Origin: Hyphomicrobium sp.
Lineage (GTDB): Bacteria > Pseudomonadota > Alphaproteobacteria > Rhizobiales > Hyphomicrobiaceae
DNA length: 64,000 nt
Reading direction: 5' to 3'
NCBI GenBank assembly: GCA_002928735.1
Contig: PERL01000014.1
Coordinates: forward strand, 1-64,000
The stretch's first letter is position 1. Each line of letters begins with the position of its first letter. The translations under genes were made by a program, and so were the position numbers. Under the pieces are notes generated by a model that saw only the letters and a list, made by a program, of their open reading frames with translations, was not told the origin of the DNA and searched no databases. Below are positions 32,449 through 41,407 of the stretch, one piece after another.

Positions 32449-33590
32449 CGCGCAAAACGTTCGATGTGATCGTTGCGGGCGTTGGCGGGATGGGCGCGCA
32501 GACGTGTCTGCGGCTGGCCGAGCGGGGGCAGCGGGTTCTGGGACTCGAACGCTTCGATATTCCCCACACCATGGGATCGTCGCACGGGATCAACCGCATC
32601 ATCCGGCTCGCCTACTTCGAACATCCCAGCTACGTGCCGCTGTTGCGCCGGGCTTATGAGCTGTGGCGCGATCTGGAGCAGCGGTCGGGCGAGCAGCTTC
32701 TCTTCATCACGGGATCTCTGGATATCGGGCCCAGTGGCTCGTCGGTGATCGACGGATCGCTGGCGAGTTGCCGCGAACACGATCTGCCACATGAGCGACT
32801 TGGGGCTGCGGACGTGATGCGGCGCTACCCCGGGTATGTGCTGCCGGCGGACTACGAGGCGGTGTTTCAGGGCGACGGCGGGTTCGTCGCGTCCGAGCGG
32901 GCGATCGTGGCGGCGGTCAATCTGGCGATGGCCAAGGGTGCGGTGATCCGGGCGCGCGAACCGTTGATCGACTATGTGCCGTTAGCAGGCGGCGGAGTTC
33001 GGGTGCGCACGCCCAAGGGTATCTATGAAGCCGGCCGTCTCGTGCTGTCGTCGGGGGGATGGATCGGGGAGCATGCCGCGGAGCTCGCCCGTACGGCCGT
33101 TCCGGAGCGGCAGGTGCTGGGCTGGTTTCAGCCGAAGCACCCAGAGCGGTTTGCCCTCGGCGCATTTCCGGTTTCAAACTTGAAGTGCGATCTGGGGCAC
33201 TTCTATCAGTTTCCCATCTGGCATGCGCCGGGCTTTAAGATCGGGCTCTATCATCACCTGCGCGAGACGGGGACGGCGGATGCGATCTCGCGCGAGCCGG
33301 TGACGGCGGACGAAGAGGTTCTGCGCGAGGGGCTCGCGCGGTTCTTCCCCGATGCCAACGGCGACTGTCTGGGATTGCGCGCGTGCTTGTTCACGAACAC
33401 GCCAGACGAACATTTCGTGATCGATACGTTGCCGGGGTTCGGCGAGGTGGTCGTGGCGTCGCCGTGTTCGGGGCACGGCTATAAGTTTGCAAGCGTGATG
33501 GGCGAAATTCTCGCTGATCTGGCGACGGGGAAGACGCCGCCATTCGATCTGTCATTGTTTTCGATGGGGCGGTTCGGCTCCGCTGCTTAG
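32445..33590 (+). CDS. solA: N-methyl-L-tryptophan oxidase / monomeric sarcosine oxidase family
   Basis: Predicted 381-residue flavoenzyme oxidising an N-methyl amino acid to the amino acid, formaldehyde and hydrogen peroxide. FDVIVAGVGGMGAQTCLRLA is the FAD turn. GSSHGINRIIRLAYFEHP is the SolA/MSOX signature. The Cys of RACLFTNTPDEHFVID is at the covalent FAD position, and SPCSGHGYKFASVMGEI closes the domain. Substrate choice (sarcosine, N-methyltryptophan or another) is open. Its link to moaA may be fortuitous, or formaldehyde production may fit a methylotrophic host. Confidence 0.9.
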   Translation: MTRKTFDVIVAGVGGMGAQTCLRLAERGQRVLGLERFDIPHTMGSSHGINRIIRLAYFEHPSYVPLLRRAYELWRDLEQRSGEQLLFITGSLDIGPSGSSVIDGSLASCREHDLPHERLGAADVMRRYPGYVLPADYEAVFQGDGGFVASERAIVAAVNLAMAKGAVIRAREPLIDYVPLAGGGVRVRTPKGIYEAGRLVLSSGGWIGEHAAELARTAVPERQVLGWFQPKHPERFALGAFPVSNLKCDLGHFYQFPIWHAPGFKIGLYHHLRETGTADAISREPVTADEEVLREGLARFFPDANGDCLGLRACLFTNTPDEHFVIDTLPGFGEVVVASPCSGHGYKFASVMGEILADLATGKTPPFDLSLFSMGRFGSAA

Positions 33591-33597
33591 GCAGGCG

Positions 33598-33957
33598 TCA
33601 GGCCGTGAGCTTGGCGATCTTGGCGCGGATATCCTCGATGGAGCAGGGTTTGGTCAGGGTTTCGATATGGCCGGCCAATTCGGCTTTGCCGCGCTGGAGT
33701 TGCTCGGGAAAGCCGCTCATCAATAGCACTTTGAGGCCCGGCTGCTTCGCGGCCAGCGTCTTGGCGAGCAGGATGCCGTCGATGCCGGGCATGTGGACGT
33801 CGGTGACGAGGACATCGAATGCGCCGCCGCTGTCGGCGAGGCCCAATGCTTCGTGGCCATCCTGAGCGATGCGGACGTCATGGCCGCTGGCCGCCAGGAC
33901 GCGCTCGAAGAGATCGCGCACCATGCCATCGTCGTCCGCCAAAAGAATGCGCGCCAT
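33598..33957 (-). CDS. Single-domain response regulator (CheY-like receiver)
   Basis: Predicted 119-residue receiver domain with no output domain. The acidic pair DDD (residues 8-10), the phosphoacceptor Asp in VTDVHMPGIDG, the switch Ser in LLMSG and the Lys in LTKP are all present, so it should be phosphorylatable. The closest fit is the receiver attached to CckA-type hybrid kinases (FPEQLQRGK). It is convergent with solA and 39 bases before (in transcription order, after) hpt. The partner kinase is unknown. Confidence 0.88.
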   Translation of the reverse strand: MARILLADDDGMVRDLFERVLAASGHDVRIAQDGHEALGLADSGGAFDVLVTDVHMPGIDGILLAKTLAAKQPGLKVLLMSGFPEQLQRGKAELAGHIETLTKPCSIEDIRAKIAKLTA

Positions 33958-33996
33958 CGCCCCCTCCCGTTCGTTTTGCTCAGTGAGCCGAACTAC

Positions 33997-34551
33997 TCAG
34001 TGTTTCGTGATGCGCCCCACGAACGGCAATTCCCGGTAGCGGTGCGCTACGTCCATGCCGTAACCGACGACAAATTCGTCGGGGCATTCGAAGGCGGCGA
34101 AGTCGGCTTCCACGTCGACGGCGCGGGGCACCTGCTTTTCCAAGAGCACGCATGTGCGGATCAGAGCTGCCCCGCGTGCGGTGAGCAGGTCCTTGGCGAA
34201 GGCCAGGGTGCGGCCGCTGTCGAGGACGTCATCGACAATGAGCACGTTGCGGCCCTCCACGCCGAGATCGAGATCCCGCAGGATTTCGACGCGGCCGGAG
34301 GATGTCTTGCTCTTTTTGTAGCTGGACAGGGTCAGAAAATCGACTTCGGGGGCGACGCCGACCCGGTGCAGGGCACGAATCAGATCGGCGGCGAACACAA
34401 AGCTCCCCTTGAGGACGGCGACGACGAGGAGGTTTTTCAACCCCGACGACTTGATTTCGAGCGCCAGCTCTTCGAGACGGCGCGCAATCTCTTCATCCGA
34501 ATAGACGATTTCGACGCCGCTATCGGGGTTCGTGATGGCCTCCGCCGTCAT
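33997..34551 (-). CDS. hpt: Hypoxanthine phosphoribosyltransferase
   Basis: Predicted 184-residue purine salvage enzyme converting hypoxanthine or guanine with PRPP to IMP or GMP. The PRPP loop VLIVDDVLDSGRTL, the N-terminal LLVVAVLKGSFVFAADLIRA and the C-terminal DFAAFECPDEFVVGYGMD base-binding region are characteristic. The length is normal. It is probably cotranscribed with the receiver gene that follows 39 bases later, and diverges from ftsEX. Confidence 0.94.
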   Translation of the reverse strand: MTAEAITNPDSGVEIVYSDEEIARRLEELALEIKSSGLKNLLVVAVLKGSFVFAADLIRALHRVGVAPEVDFLTLSSYKKSKTSSGRVEILRDLDLGVEGRNVLIVDDVLDSGRTLAFAKDLLTARGAALIRTCVLLEKQVPRAVDVEADFAAFECPDEFVVGYGMDVAHRYRELPFVGRITKH

Positions 34552-34759
34552 GCCCGGCCCTTTCCGTTGCCTAAACTTCTGATTCGACTATGAAGGTATC
34601 GGGGCGTTGCCCGCAATGTTCAAGCGTGGCACGGCAAATCGCCGCCGCAGGGGATGCACACGACACTGCCATAATCCTAAACGATTGATCGTTTGGCGAC
34701 TTTGGCGGCCAAAGTCGGTCCATCCGGCAGCAGGTTAAGACTTGGCGGGAAATCATTAA

Positions 34760-35416
34760 GTGATCCGGCTCACGAACGTCGCGCTTAATTACGACCGTGG
34801 ACCCGATGTGCTCTCGGATGTGAACATCGAGCTGAAACCCGGCTCGTTTCACTTCCTGCACGGTGCGTCGGGGGCGGGTAAATCGTCTTTGCTGAGGCTT
34901 TTGTTCATGTCGACCCACCCCTCGCGGGGACGGATCGAGATGTTTGGCCAGGATATCAGCCGTGTGACACCGTCGAAGCGGGCCCAGTTGCGGCGGCGCA
35001 TTGGCATCGTGTTTCAGGATTTTCGCCTGCTGGACCATCTGACCACGTGGGAAAATGTTGCCCTGCCGCTGCGTGTCGTCGGCAAGCGGATCGACGACTA
35101 CCGCGAGGATGTGACGGACCTGTTGCAGTGGGTGGGGCTTGGCGACCGGATGCACGCTTATCCGTCGGTGTTGTCGGGCGGGGAGAAGCAGCGCGCGGCC
35201 ATTGCGCGGGCGGTGATCGGCAAGCCGGAGGTTCTGCTGGCCGACGAGCCGACCGGTAACGTGGACCCGCAAATGGCGCGGCGTCTGTTGCGCCTCTTCA
35301 TCGAACTTAATCGTTTGGGCACGTCCGTGGTCATCGCCACGCACGATCATCAATTGATGCGGCAGTTCAAGGCGCCGCGCATGGAACTTCATAACGGTCA
35401 TGTCCGGATCATATGA
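34760..35416 (+). CDS. ftsE: Cell division ATP-binding protein FtsE
   Basis: Predicted 218-residue ABC ATPase that with FtsX controls peptidoglycan hydrolases at the division site. Walker A is GASGAGKSS, the FtsE-specific Q-loop segment is VFQDFRLLDHLT, the signature is LSGGEKQR and Walker B is VLLADEPTGN. GTG 34760 starts the protein at the usual MIRL. Its 3' end overlaps ftsX by 17 bases. Confidence 0.95.
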   Translation: MIRLTNVALNYDRGPDVLSDVNIELKPGSFHFLHGASGAGKSSLLRLLFMSTHPSRGRIEMFGQDISRVTPSKRAQLRRRIGIVFQDFRLLDHLTTWENVALPLRVVGKRIDDYREDVTDLLQWVGLGDRMHAYPSVLSGGEKQRAAIARAVIGKPEVLLADEPTGNVDPQMARRLLRLFIELNRLGTSVVIATHDHQLMRQFKAPRMELHNGHVRII

Positions 35417-36530
35417 CAAGTTGACGGGCCGGCCGTTGCCGCAGGGCACATATCCGGCCGAGCCCTATTACGATGACGATCCGACGACGGGGGTGAGCCC
35501 CGGCGCGACGCGGACGTATCCGGCCACGACTGACGACGCCAACTATCCCAGCTATCCCGACACGCCCGTGCCGCGCTTGGAACATGAGCCGCGGCCGGGG
35601 CCGGCCGAGCCGGTTCGCCGCGGCAAGGCGCAGGCAAATGCGCCCATTGTTCCGGCAGGGTCGGTCACCGGCCGGTCGCTGACGCTCGTGATTGCGATCA
35701 TGTGTTTCCTCGCCTGTCTGACGGCAGGTGCGGTCTACATGATCAATCAATCGGCCGATGCGTGGTTGAAGGATCTGGCGAGTGAAGTGACCGTGCAGGT
35801 GGCGCCGCGCGACGGGGTCGATATTGATAAGACTTTGGCCGAAGTGGCGGCGGCGCTCGGGCAGACGCCGGGGATCGGTTCGACGCGGGTTTTAGCGCTG
35901 GAGGATTCCACTGCGCTGCTGGAACCCTGGCTTGGGAAATCCGATGCGCTGAAGTCGTTGCCTGTGCCGCGGCTGATCGCGGTAAGCATCGATCGCGAAA
36001 CGACCCCGGATCTCGCCGCAGTTTCAAAAACGCTCAGCGAGAAATTCGAGGGTGTCACGCTCGACGATCACCGGCAGTGGCAGCGCCAGATCCGAACGGT
36101 GACGCGATCGTTGGCGCTGGGCGGGATTGCCATCCTCGTTCTTGTGGCCGCGGCGACGACGGCAATCATCGTCTCGGCGACGAAGAGTTCGATGGCATCG
36201 AACCGCGAGATCGTCGAGGTGCTGCATTTCGTGGGCGCGAACGACCGGTTCATCGCACGGGAGTTCGAAAAGCATTTTCTCCGGCTGGGCATTCGCGCGG
36301 GATGCGTGGGTGCGGCGCTGGCGGCGTTCGTGTTCATCGCCATGCCGCTGGTGCTCGAGGTGCTCGGCGGCGGCCCCGTCATGATGGCCGAAATGCACCG
36401 GCTGATCGGTTCGGGAAGCCTCGATACGGCGGGGTTCGTGCTGCTGGGCATCGTGGTGGTGATCATTTCGGCGTTGTGCATGTTGACCAGCCGGCTTGGC
36501 GTTTATCGTATTCTGCACGCCAAGCGGTGA
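35400..36530 (+). CDS. ftsX: Cell division protein FtsX
   Basis: Predicted 376-residue permease-like partner of FtsE. A long, Pro-rich and tyrosine-containing cytoplasmic N-terminus (about 95 residues) precedes the first membrane segment (LTLVIAIMCFLACLTAGAVY). A periplasmic loop of about 110 residues follows, then three further segments. The stretch NREIVEVLHFVGANDRFIAREF is the FtsX signature. The N-terminal tail is longer than in E. coli FtsX. It overlaps ftsE and precedes the DUF218 and plsC genes. Confidence 0.93.
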   Translation: MSGSYDKLTGRPLPQGTYPAEPYYDDDPTTGVSPGATRTYPATTDDANYPSYPDTPVPRLEHEPRPGPAEPVRRGKAQANAPIVPAGSVTGRSLTLVIAIMCFLACLTAGAVYMINQSADAWLKDLASEVTVQVAPRDGVDIDKTLAEVAAALGQTPGIGSTRVLALEDSTALLEPWLGKSDALKSLPVPRLIAVSIDRETTPDLAAVSKTLSEKFEGVTLDDHRQWQRQIRTVTRSLALGGIAILVLVAAATTAIIVSATKSSMASNREIVEVLHFVGANDRFIAREFEKHFLRLGIRAGCVGAALAAFVFIAMPLVLEVLGGGPVMMAEMHRLIGSGSLDTAGFVLLGIVVVIISALCMLTSRLGVYRILHAKR

Positions 36531-36712
36531 CCCCTCGTGGGCCACCGGCGGTCGCTGGTGGACGCCTGCAACACTTTGTTTTCCTTTATTTCTCCCGGGA
36601 GTGGCGGGGGTTGGCAAAATGCCGTCACAGCCGTGACCAAATCGGCTAGGTTCATAGGGGCTGAACCGAGGTCTCAGGGGAAGGCAGGGCGCCTGTTCGG
36701 CGCCAAGGTCAC

Positions 36713-37360
36713 ATGTCGCGATATTGGAAAATAGTGGCGGGCTTCGCGGCGGCGGTGGTTTGGGCCGCTGCGCTGGGCTTCGTTTTGTTTTCCGCCAATG
36801 TCATGCGCACGCCCGTGCATGCCAGCGAGAAGGCCGACGGGATCGTCGTGCTGACGGGCGGCCAGTCGCGCATCAAGGAGGGGGCGCGGCTTCTCAAAGA
36901 TGGCTACGGTGCGCGCTTGCTGATCTCGGGCGTGAATACACGGACGGGGCAGGGCGATTTGATCCGGCTTTCGGGATTGGATTCGCAGACATTCAACTGC
37001 TGTGTCGATCTGGGTTACACCGCGCTCAACACGATCGGGAATGCGTCGGAGACGCAAACGTGGGCGACTGCAAACCGGTATCGCTCGCTCATCGTCGTGA
37101 CGTCGAATTATCATATGCCGCGCACGCTCGTGGAGTTGTCGCGCACGCTGCCGGATGTGCGCTTCATCCCGCATACGGTAACGCCGGATACCTTCGATAC
37201 CGAAGCGTGGTGGCTGTCGCCGGTAACGATGCGGAATCTCGTTGCCGAATACATCAAGTTCCTGCCATCTGCGGCGCGGTTTGCCTTGCACCGCGCCGTG
37301 ACGCCATTTGACGGCGGCTCGGTTGCGACCGCTTCGGGCGATCCTGATTCCAAGACGTGA
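36713..37360 (+). CDS. YdcF/ElyC family (DUF218) protein
   Basis: Predicted 215-residue membrane-anchored protein. One N-terminal hydrophobic helix (6-28) is followed by a periplasmic DUF218 domain: ADGIVVLTGGQSRIKEGARL, LLISGV, SETQTWA and VVTSNYHMPRTLVEL are typical. The family includes ElyC/SanA, linked to envelope biogenesis, with unknown chemistry. ATG 36713. Its stop codon overlaps the open frame of plsC; the neighbouring ftsEX and plsC also concern the envelope. Confidence 0.88.
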   Translation: MSRYWKIVAGFAAAVVWAAALGFVLFSANVMRTPVHASEKADGIVVLTGGQSRIKEGARLLKDGYGARLLISGVNTRTGQGDLIRLSGLDSQTFNCCVDLGYTALNTIGNASETQTWATANRYRSLIVVTSNYHMPRTLVELSRTLPDVRFIPHTVTPDTFDTEAWWLSPVTMRNLVAEYIKFLPSAARFALHRAVTPFDGGSVATASGDPDSKT

Positions 37361-37395
37361 CGTGCCATTTCGATCTGAGACCAAGCCGGACCTTC

Positions 37396-38142
37396 ATGCT
37401 GCGTTCCCTCCTTTATGCCGCCGCGTTCTACGTCGTCACGGGCGTCATGCTCGTCGGCTTGTCTTGGCTTTTGCTGGCGCCTCGCAGTTGGGCAATGGCG
37501 GGGCTGAAATTGCACGCGCGGATCGCCATCTGGCTGCTGGAAAAAATCGTCGGCACCAAGATGGAGGTGCGCGGGCGAGAGAATTTGCCGGACGGGCCCG
37601 TGCTGGTCGTCGCCAAGCACCAGTCGACGTGGGACACGTTTGCGCTCATCCCGCTGTTTTCCGACCCGGCGATCGTGCTCAAGGACGAGCTCAAGTGGAT
37701 ACCGTTCTACGGCTGGTTCTGCGTCAAGTTCCGGCACATCCTCGTGCGGCGCGAGAAGGCTGCTGTGGCCCTGAAATCGCTGGTAGCGGATGCCAAGGAC
37801 CGGGTGGCGGAGGGGCGGCAGATCGTTATTTTCCCCGAGGGAACGCGCATGGCGCCGGGTGCTGCGCCTGACTACAAACCCGGTTATGTGGCGCTCTACG
37901 ATGCACTGGGCGTTCCGGCCGTTCCGCTCGCGCTCAACTCCGGGCTGTTTTGGCCGCGGCGGAAATTGATCCGCTATCCGGGCACAATCGTCGTTTCGTT
38001 CTTGCCGCCGGTGCCACCCGGGCTGCCGCGCAAAGCCGCCAAGGCGCGCATCGAAGACGCCATCGAAACGGAAAGCGCCAAGCTGATCGCGGAGGCCGGC
38101 GTACAATCGGTGAACATTGTTATCAATAGTCCGGGAAAGTGA
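37396..38142 (+). CDS. plsC: 1-acyl-sn-glycerol-3-phosphate acyltransferase (PlsC family)
   Basis: Predicted 248-residue membrane enzyme that acylates lysophosphatidic acid to phosphatidic acid. Two N-terminal hydrophobic segments precede the catalytic box KHQSTWDTF (HxxxxD). RREKAA, the IFPEGTRMAPG acyl-acceptor motif and VPAVPLALNSG follow in order. ATG 37396 is preferred to GTG 37357, which overlaps the preceding stop and adds an unconserved leader. The gene's stop codon lies inside the first copy of a 14-base direct repeat (38135-38162). Confidence 0.92.
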   Translation: MLRSLLYAAAFYVVTGVMLVGLSWLLLAPRSWAMAGLKLHARIAIWLLEKIVGTKMEVRGRENLPDGPVLVVAKHQSTWDTFALIPLFSDPAIVLKDELKWIPFYGWFCVKFRHILVRREKAAVALKSLVADAKDRVAEGRQIVIFPEGTRMAPGAAPDYKPGYVALYDALGVPAVPLALNSGLFWPRRKLIRYPGTIVVSFLPPVPPGLPRKAAKARIEDAIETESAKLIAEAGVQSVNIVINSPGK

Positions 38143-38162
38143 CACTTTGAAAGTGACACTAT
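38135..38162. repeat. 14-base tandem direct repeat before nrdJ
   Basis: GAAAGTGACACTTT (38135-38148) is followed directly by GAAAGTGACACTAT (38149-38162), differing at one base. The repeat overlaps the plsC stop and lies about 35 bases before the -35 element of the nrdJ promoter, where an activator or repressor could bind. No known operator was recognised with confidence. Confidence 0.65.
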
Positions 38163-38196
38163 TGAGAACATAACTAGAATATTTACAGAACATCCG

Positions 38197-38225
38197 TTGA
38201 CTTTTAAGCAGCCTGGCGCTATGTT
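38197..38225 (+). promoter_or_regulatory. Predicted sigma70-type promoter of nrdJ
   Basis: TTGACT (38197-38202) and TATGTT (38220-38225) are spaced by exactly 17 bases, close to the housekeeping consensus. It lies in an AT-richer gap about 65 bases before the nrdJ start codon. No other gene could use it. Confidence 0.6.
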
Positions 38226-38250
38226 TTGATAGTGAGTTTGTTGAGGCCAG

Positions 38251-38272
38251 TCCGGAGTTTATCCTCTCCGGA
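38251..38272 (+). promoter_or_regulatory. Leader hairpin overlapping the nrdJ ribosome binding region
   Basis: TCCGGAG (38251-38257) pairs perfectly with CTCCGGA (38266-38272) around an 8-base loop. The right arm contains part of GGAGG (38270-38274), the only good Shine-Dalgarno sequence before nrdJ, so the hairpin could hide it. A regulatory role is inferred. Confidence 0.45.
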
Positions 38273-38289
38273 GGGTGAGTATTGGATCG

Positions 38290-40689
38290 ATGGCAGAGCG
38301 TGGCGCGTTCCAGGCTCCGGTTTCGCGGGAAATCTGGGAGCAGAAGTACCGGTTTAAAGTTCCCGACGGCGAGGCGGCCGGGCCTGTGCAGGCGGCTGGC
38401 GACCGGAACGTTATGGATACGTTCGAGCGGGTTGGCCGCGCGGTGGCTTCGGTCGAAAAGGGCAAGAAAGCGCGGGCGGTGTGGGAGAGCCGCTTCGTCG
38501 ATGCGATCTCGGATTTCGGGTTTCTGCCAGCGGGCCGCATTCTGGCGGGGGCAGGCACCGGCCGTGATGTCACTCTTTTCAATTGCTTCGTCATGGGCCG
38601 GATCGAGGACGATCTGGCGTCCATCTTCGACAACGTGAAGGAAGCCGCCCTCACCATGCAGCAGGGTGGCGGCATCGGGCACGATTTTTCAACGTTGCGG
38701 CCAAAGGGTGCGCTGGTACGCAGCATCGGCGCCGATGCGTCCGGCCCGGTCAGTTTCATGGATGTGTGGGACGCCATGTGCCGGACCATTATGTCGGCGG
38801 GCGCGCGGCGCGGGGCCATGATGGCGACGCTGCGCTGCGATCATCCCGACATCGAGGCGTTCATCGACGCCAAGTCCGACCCGGCGCGGCTTCGGAATTT
38901 CAATCTCTCGGTGCTGGTGACGGACGCGTTCATGGATGCGGTGGCGCGCGATGTGCCCTGGCCGCTGGTGTTCGAGGGGCAGGTTTATCGCGAGATTTCC
39001 GCGCGGGGGCTGTGGGAACGCCTGATGCGGGCGACCTACGACTATGCCGAGCCGGGAGTCATTTTCATTGACCGAGTCAATCGACAGAACAATCTGGGAT
39101 ACTTGGAAGCGATCCACGCGACGAACCCGTGCGGGGAGCAACCGTTGCCGCCGTACGGTGCGTGCCTGTTGGGATCCATCAATCTGACGCGGTTCGTGAC
39201 GCGGCCATTCACTGCTGACGCGGCGCTCGATATGGCGGCTTTGGACGAGCGCGTGCGGACTGCGGTGCGCTTCCTCGACAATGTCATCGACATTTCGAAT
39301 TATCCGCTGCCGGTGCAGCGGCACGAGGCTAAGGGGAAGCGGCGGATCGGTCTTGGGCTGACGGGGCTGGCGGACGCGCTCATTATGCTGGGTGTGCGGT
39401 ACGGATCGGACCGGGCGGTGGAACTCGCTGGGGACTGGATGGGGGCCATATCGCGCGCAGCGTATCTCGCCAGCAGTGAGATTGCGCGGGAGAAGGGCGC
39501 GTTTCCGCTGTTTGACCGCGAGCGGTATCTGGAGCGGCCGCATGTTGCGGCGCTCGATGCGGACGTGCTTAAGGCGATTGCCAAGCATGGCATCCGAAAT
39601 GGCTGCCTGACGTCGATTGCGCCGACGGGGACGATCTCCTTGTTTGCGGGCAATGTATCGAGCGGCATCGAGCCGGTGTTTGATTTCCGCATGCGTCGGC
39701 GCATTCTCGATGCGTCGGGTGCGGCGCGCGAGGAAGTGCTGGAGGATTTCGCCTATGCCGCCTTTGTGCGCGGTGGCGGGGATGCGGCTGCGCTGCCGTC
39801 CGCGTTCGTGACGGCTGCCGATCTGACGCCGCACGAACATTTGCGCATGCAGGCGGCGGTGCAGCGGCATGTCGACAGCTCGATTTCCAAGACGATCAAC
39901 TGTCCGGTCGAGATTACGTTTGCCGATTTCATGTCGGTCTACCGGGAGGCGTACGATCTTGGGCTCAAAGGGTGCACGACGTACCGGCCGAACGACGTAA
40001 CGGGTGCGGTGCTGTCGTCGGTGGAGGCTGGGGCGCCTGCTGCGAGCAAGATGCCGGTGCGGGACGCCGTGGCGGCGGCAGCTCCAGTGGCAACTGCGCC
40101 TGCTGCGGCGCGTGCGGGGGTGGGCGGGGACATCGTCTATCTGTCGAAGCCGCTGGAGCGGTCGCCGGTGTTGTCGGGCGCAACGTACAAGCTGCGTTGG
40201 CCGGATAGCGATCATGCGCTCTACATCACCATCAACGACGTCGAGATGGAGGGGGGCGAGCCTGGCGGGCCACCGCGCAAACGGCCATTCGAGATCTTCA
40301 TCAACACCCGCAATCTTGAACATTACGCGTGGACCGTGGCGCTGACGCGGATGATCAGCGCGGTGTTCCGGCGGGGCGGGGATGTCTCGTTCGTGGCGGA
40401 GGAGTTGAAGGCGGTGTTCGATCCGCAGGGCGGGCGTTTCATCGGTGGGCGGTATGTGCCGAGCTTGCTGGCGGCAATCGGCGACGTGATCGAGACTCAC
40501 ATGCGCGCGATCGGGTTTATGGCCCCGGTGGAAGGCGAGGCTGCGAATGGACCGTTGGCGGAGCGGGCTCCGGAATCGGTCCGAAAAGTGGCGGGCGGCC
40601 GGGTCTGTCAGCGCTGCGGACATGCGACGCTTACGCGCCGAGAGGGCTGCTGGGTGTGCGCGACGTGCGGATTTTCGCGCTGCGGCTGA
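38290..40689 (+). CDS. nrdJ: Adenosylcobalamin-dependent (class II) ribonucleoside-diphosphate reductase
   Basis: Predicted 799-residue B12-dependent reductase making deoxyribonucleotides with or without oxygen. FNCFVM holds the first active-site cysteine, NPCGEQPLPPYGACLLGSINL the radical cysteine, and LKGCTTYRPND the second redox cysteine; TSIAPTGTISLFAGNVSSGIEP is partly quoted as the substrate loop. The C-terminus carries a zinc-ribbon-like set CQRCG...CWVCATCGFSRCG. ATG 38290 is taken as start, but the good Shine-Dalgarno sequence lies 15 bases away; GTG 38275 in the same frame is the alternative. No adenosylcobalamin riboswitch was found upstream. Confidence 0.93.
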   Translation: MAERGAFQAPVSREIWEQKYRFKVPDGEAAGPVQAAGDRNVMDTFERVGRAVASVEKGKKARAVWESRFVDAISDFGFLPAGRILAGAGTGRDVTLFNCFVMGRIEDDLASIFDNVKEAALTMQQGGGIGHDFSTLRPKGALVRSIGADASGPVSFMDVWDAMCRTIMSAGARRGAMMATLRCDHPDIEAFIDAKSDPARLRNFNLSVLVTDAFMDAVARDVPWPLVFEGQVYREISARGLWERLMRATYDYAEPGVIFIDRVNRQNNLGYLEAIHATNPCGEQPLPPYGACLLGSINLTRFVTRPFTADAALDMAALDERVRTAVRFLDNVIDISNYPLPVQRHEAKGKRRIGLGLTGLADALIMLGVRYGSDRAVELAGDWMGAISRAAYLASSEIAREKGAFPLFDRERYLERPHVAALDADVLKAIAKHGIRNGCLTSIAPTGTISLFAGNVSSGIEPVFDFRMRRRILDASGAAREEVLEDFAYAAFVRGGGDAAALPSAFVTAADLTPHEHLRMQAAVQRHVDSSISKTINCPVEITFADFMSVYREAYDLGLKGCTTYRPNDVTGAVLSSVEAGAPAASKMPVRDAVAAAAPVATAPAAARAGVGGDIVYLSKPLERSPVLSGATYKLRWPDSDHALYITINDVEMEGGEPGGPPRKRPFEIFINTRNLEHYAWTVALTRMISAVFRRGGDVSFVAEELKAVFDPQGGRFIGGRYVPSLLAAIGDVIETHMRAIGFMAPVEGEAANGPLAERAPESVRKVAGGRVCQRCGHATLTRREGCWVCATCGFSRCG

Positions 40690-40887
40690 TGGTTAAGGCG
40701 TGTTGACCGGTTTGCGGGAAGGTCCGCGATCCACCTACGGAACAGCCGCTAACCTCCTCTTCACCTTGCCACAAAATCTCAATGGTCGAGCCACACTTCA
40801 TCCAGACTTTTCGTGGATGGTGATGCTCAACGATTTGTGGCGTCACAGGCCGGTCAACGGCCGGGTTCGGATACGGCAGGGCACAGC

Positions 40888-41328
40888 ATGTCAGCAGAGA
40901 TCATTTCTCTCGCAGAGTATAAGTCGAGCCGGGGTATCGGCTTGGTCGCGATGCGTGGCGAATCCGCCTTGCTCGACGGCGCGCCGGATCTCGCTGGCCG
41001 CTTCCACTTCTGGAGCGGCGCGTCCGGCCGGCGCTACGTTCACACCATCTACAATCTGATTGAGTGCCCGGCGCTTCCGGCCGGCAACTACGTGCTGGTC
41101 CATCGCGATGGCGAGGGGCGCCGTCTGGTGCTTGCGGTTGGCCGGGTCGGCAACGCCGCCTCGTCGCTCAATCTGGCTGAGATCCGCCGCCGCGGCGCGG
41201 AGCTTGGCGCTAACGAGGTTCACGTCCACTTGCTCGCACCCAACGCCAAGCAGAGTCGCCTGATCGAGACGGATCTGCGCGCGGGCCAGTGCGCCGGCAT
41301 CATCTCTCATGTGGCCGCCGGGATGTAA
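40888..41328 (+). CDS. Conserved protein of unknown function
   Basis: Predicted 146-residue soluble protein. FHFWSGASGRRYVHTIYNLIECP and the later LNLAEIRRRGAELGANEVHVHLLA look like a pattern widespread in Hyphomicrobiales, with no known function (similarity from memory). It has no membrane segment or obvious catalytic motif. ATG 40888 is preferred; the frame extends to 40813 without support. It stands alone and is followed by a clear terminator at 41359-41390. Confidence 0.78.
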   Translation: MSAEIISLAEYKSSRGIGLVAMRGESALLDGAPDLAGRFHFWSGASGRRYVHTIYNLIECPALPAGNYVLVHRDGEGRRLVLAVGRVGNAASSLNLAEIRRRGAELGANEVHVHLLAPNAKQSRLIETDLRAGQCAGIISHVAAGM

Positions 41329-41358
41329 GGTCCGGACAGCTTTGATTTCGAAATCGAG

Positions 41359-41390
41359 CGGCGGCCTCAATCGGGCCGCCGTTTTCGTTT
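41359..41390 (+). terminator. Rho-independent terminator
   Basis: CGGCGGCC (41359-41366) pairs with GGCCGCCG (41374-41381) around a 7-base loop, followed by TTTTCGTTT. It ends the 40888-41328 gene, and sits before the convergent chaC gene. Confidence 0.85.
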
Positions 41391-41407
41391 GGCCGGAGTC
41401 TGATGGT

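Noticed and set aside
38143-38289. Adenosylcobalamin riboswitch before the B12-dependent reductase
   Set aside because: The gap is too short, and neither the conserved B12 box nor the expected stems were found.
37111-38682. A 523-codon minus-strand frame opposite plsC and the start of nrdJ
   Set aside because: No recognisable domain; it crosses two well-supported plus-strand genes and the promoter region between them.
38689-40623. A 644-codon open frame on the minus strand opposite nrdJ
   Set aside because: It is the mirror of a strongly conserved gene in GC-rich DNA. The protein is rich in Arg and His and has no family motif.
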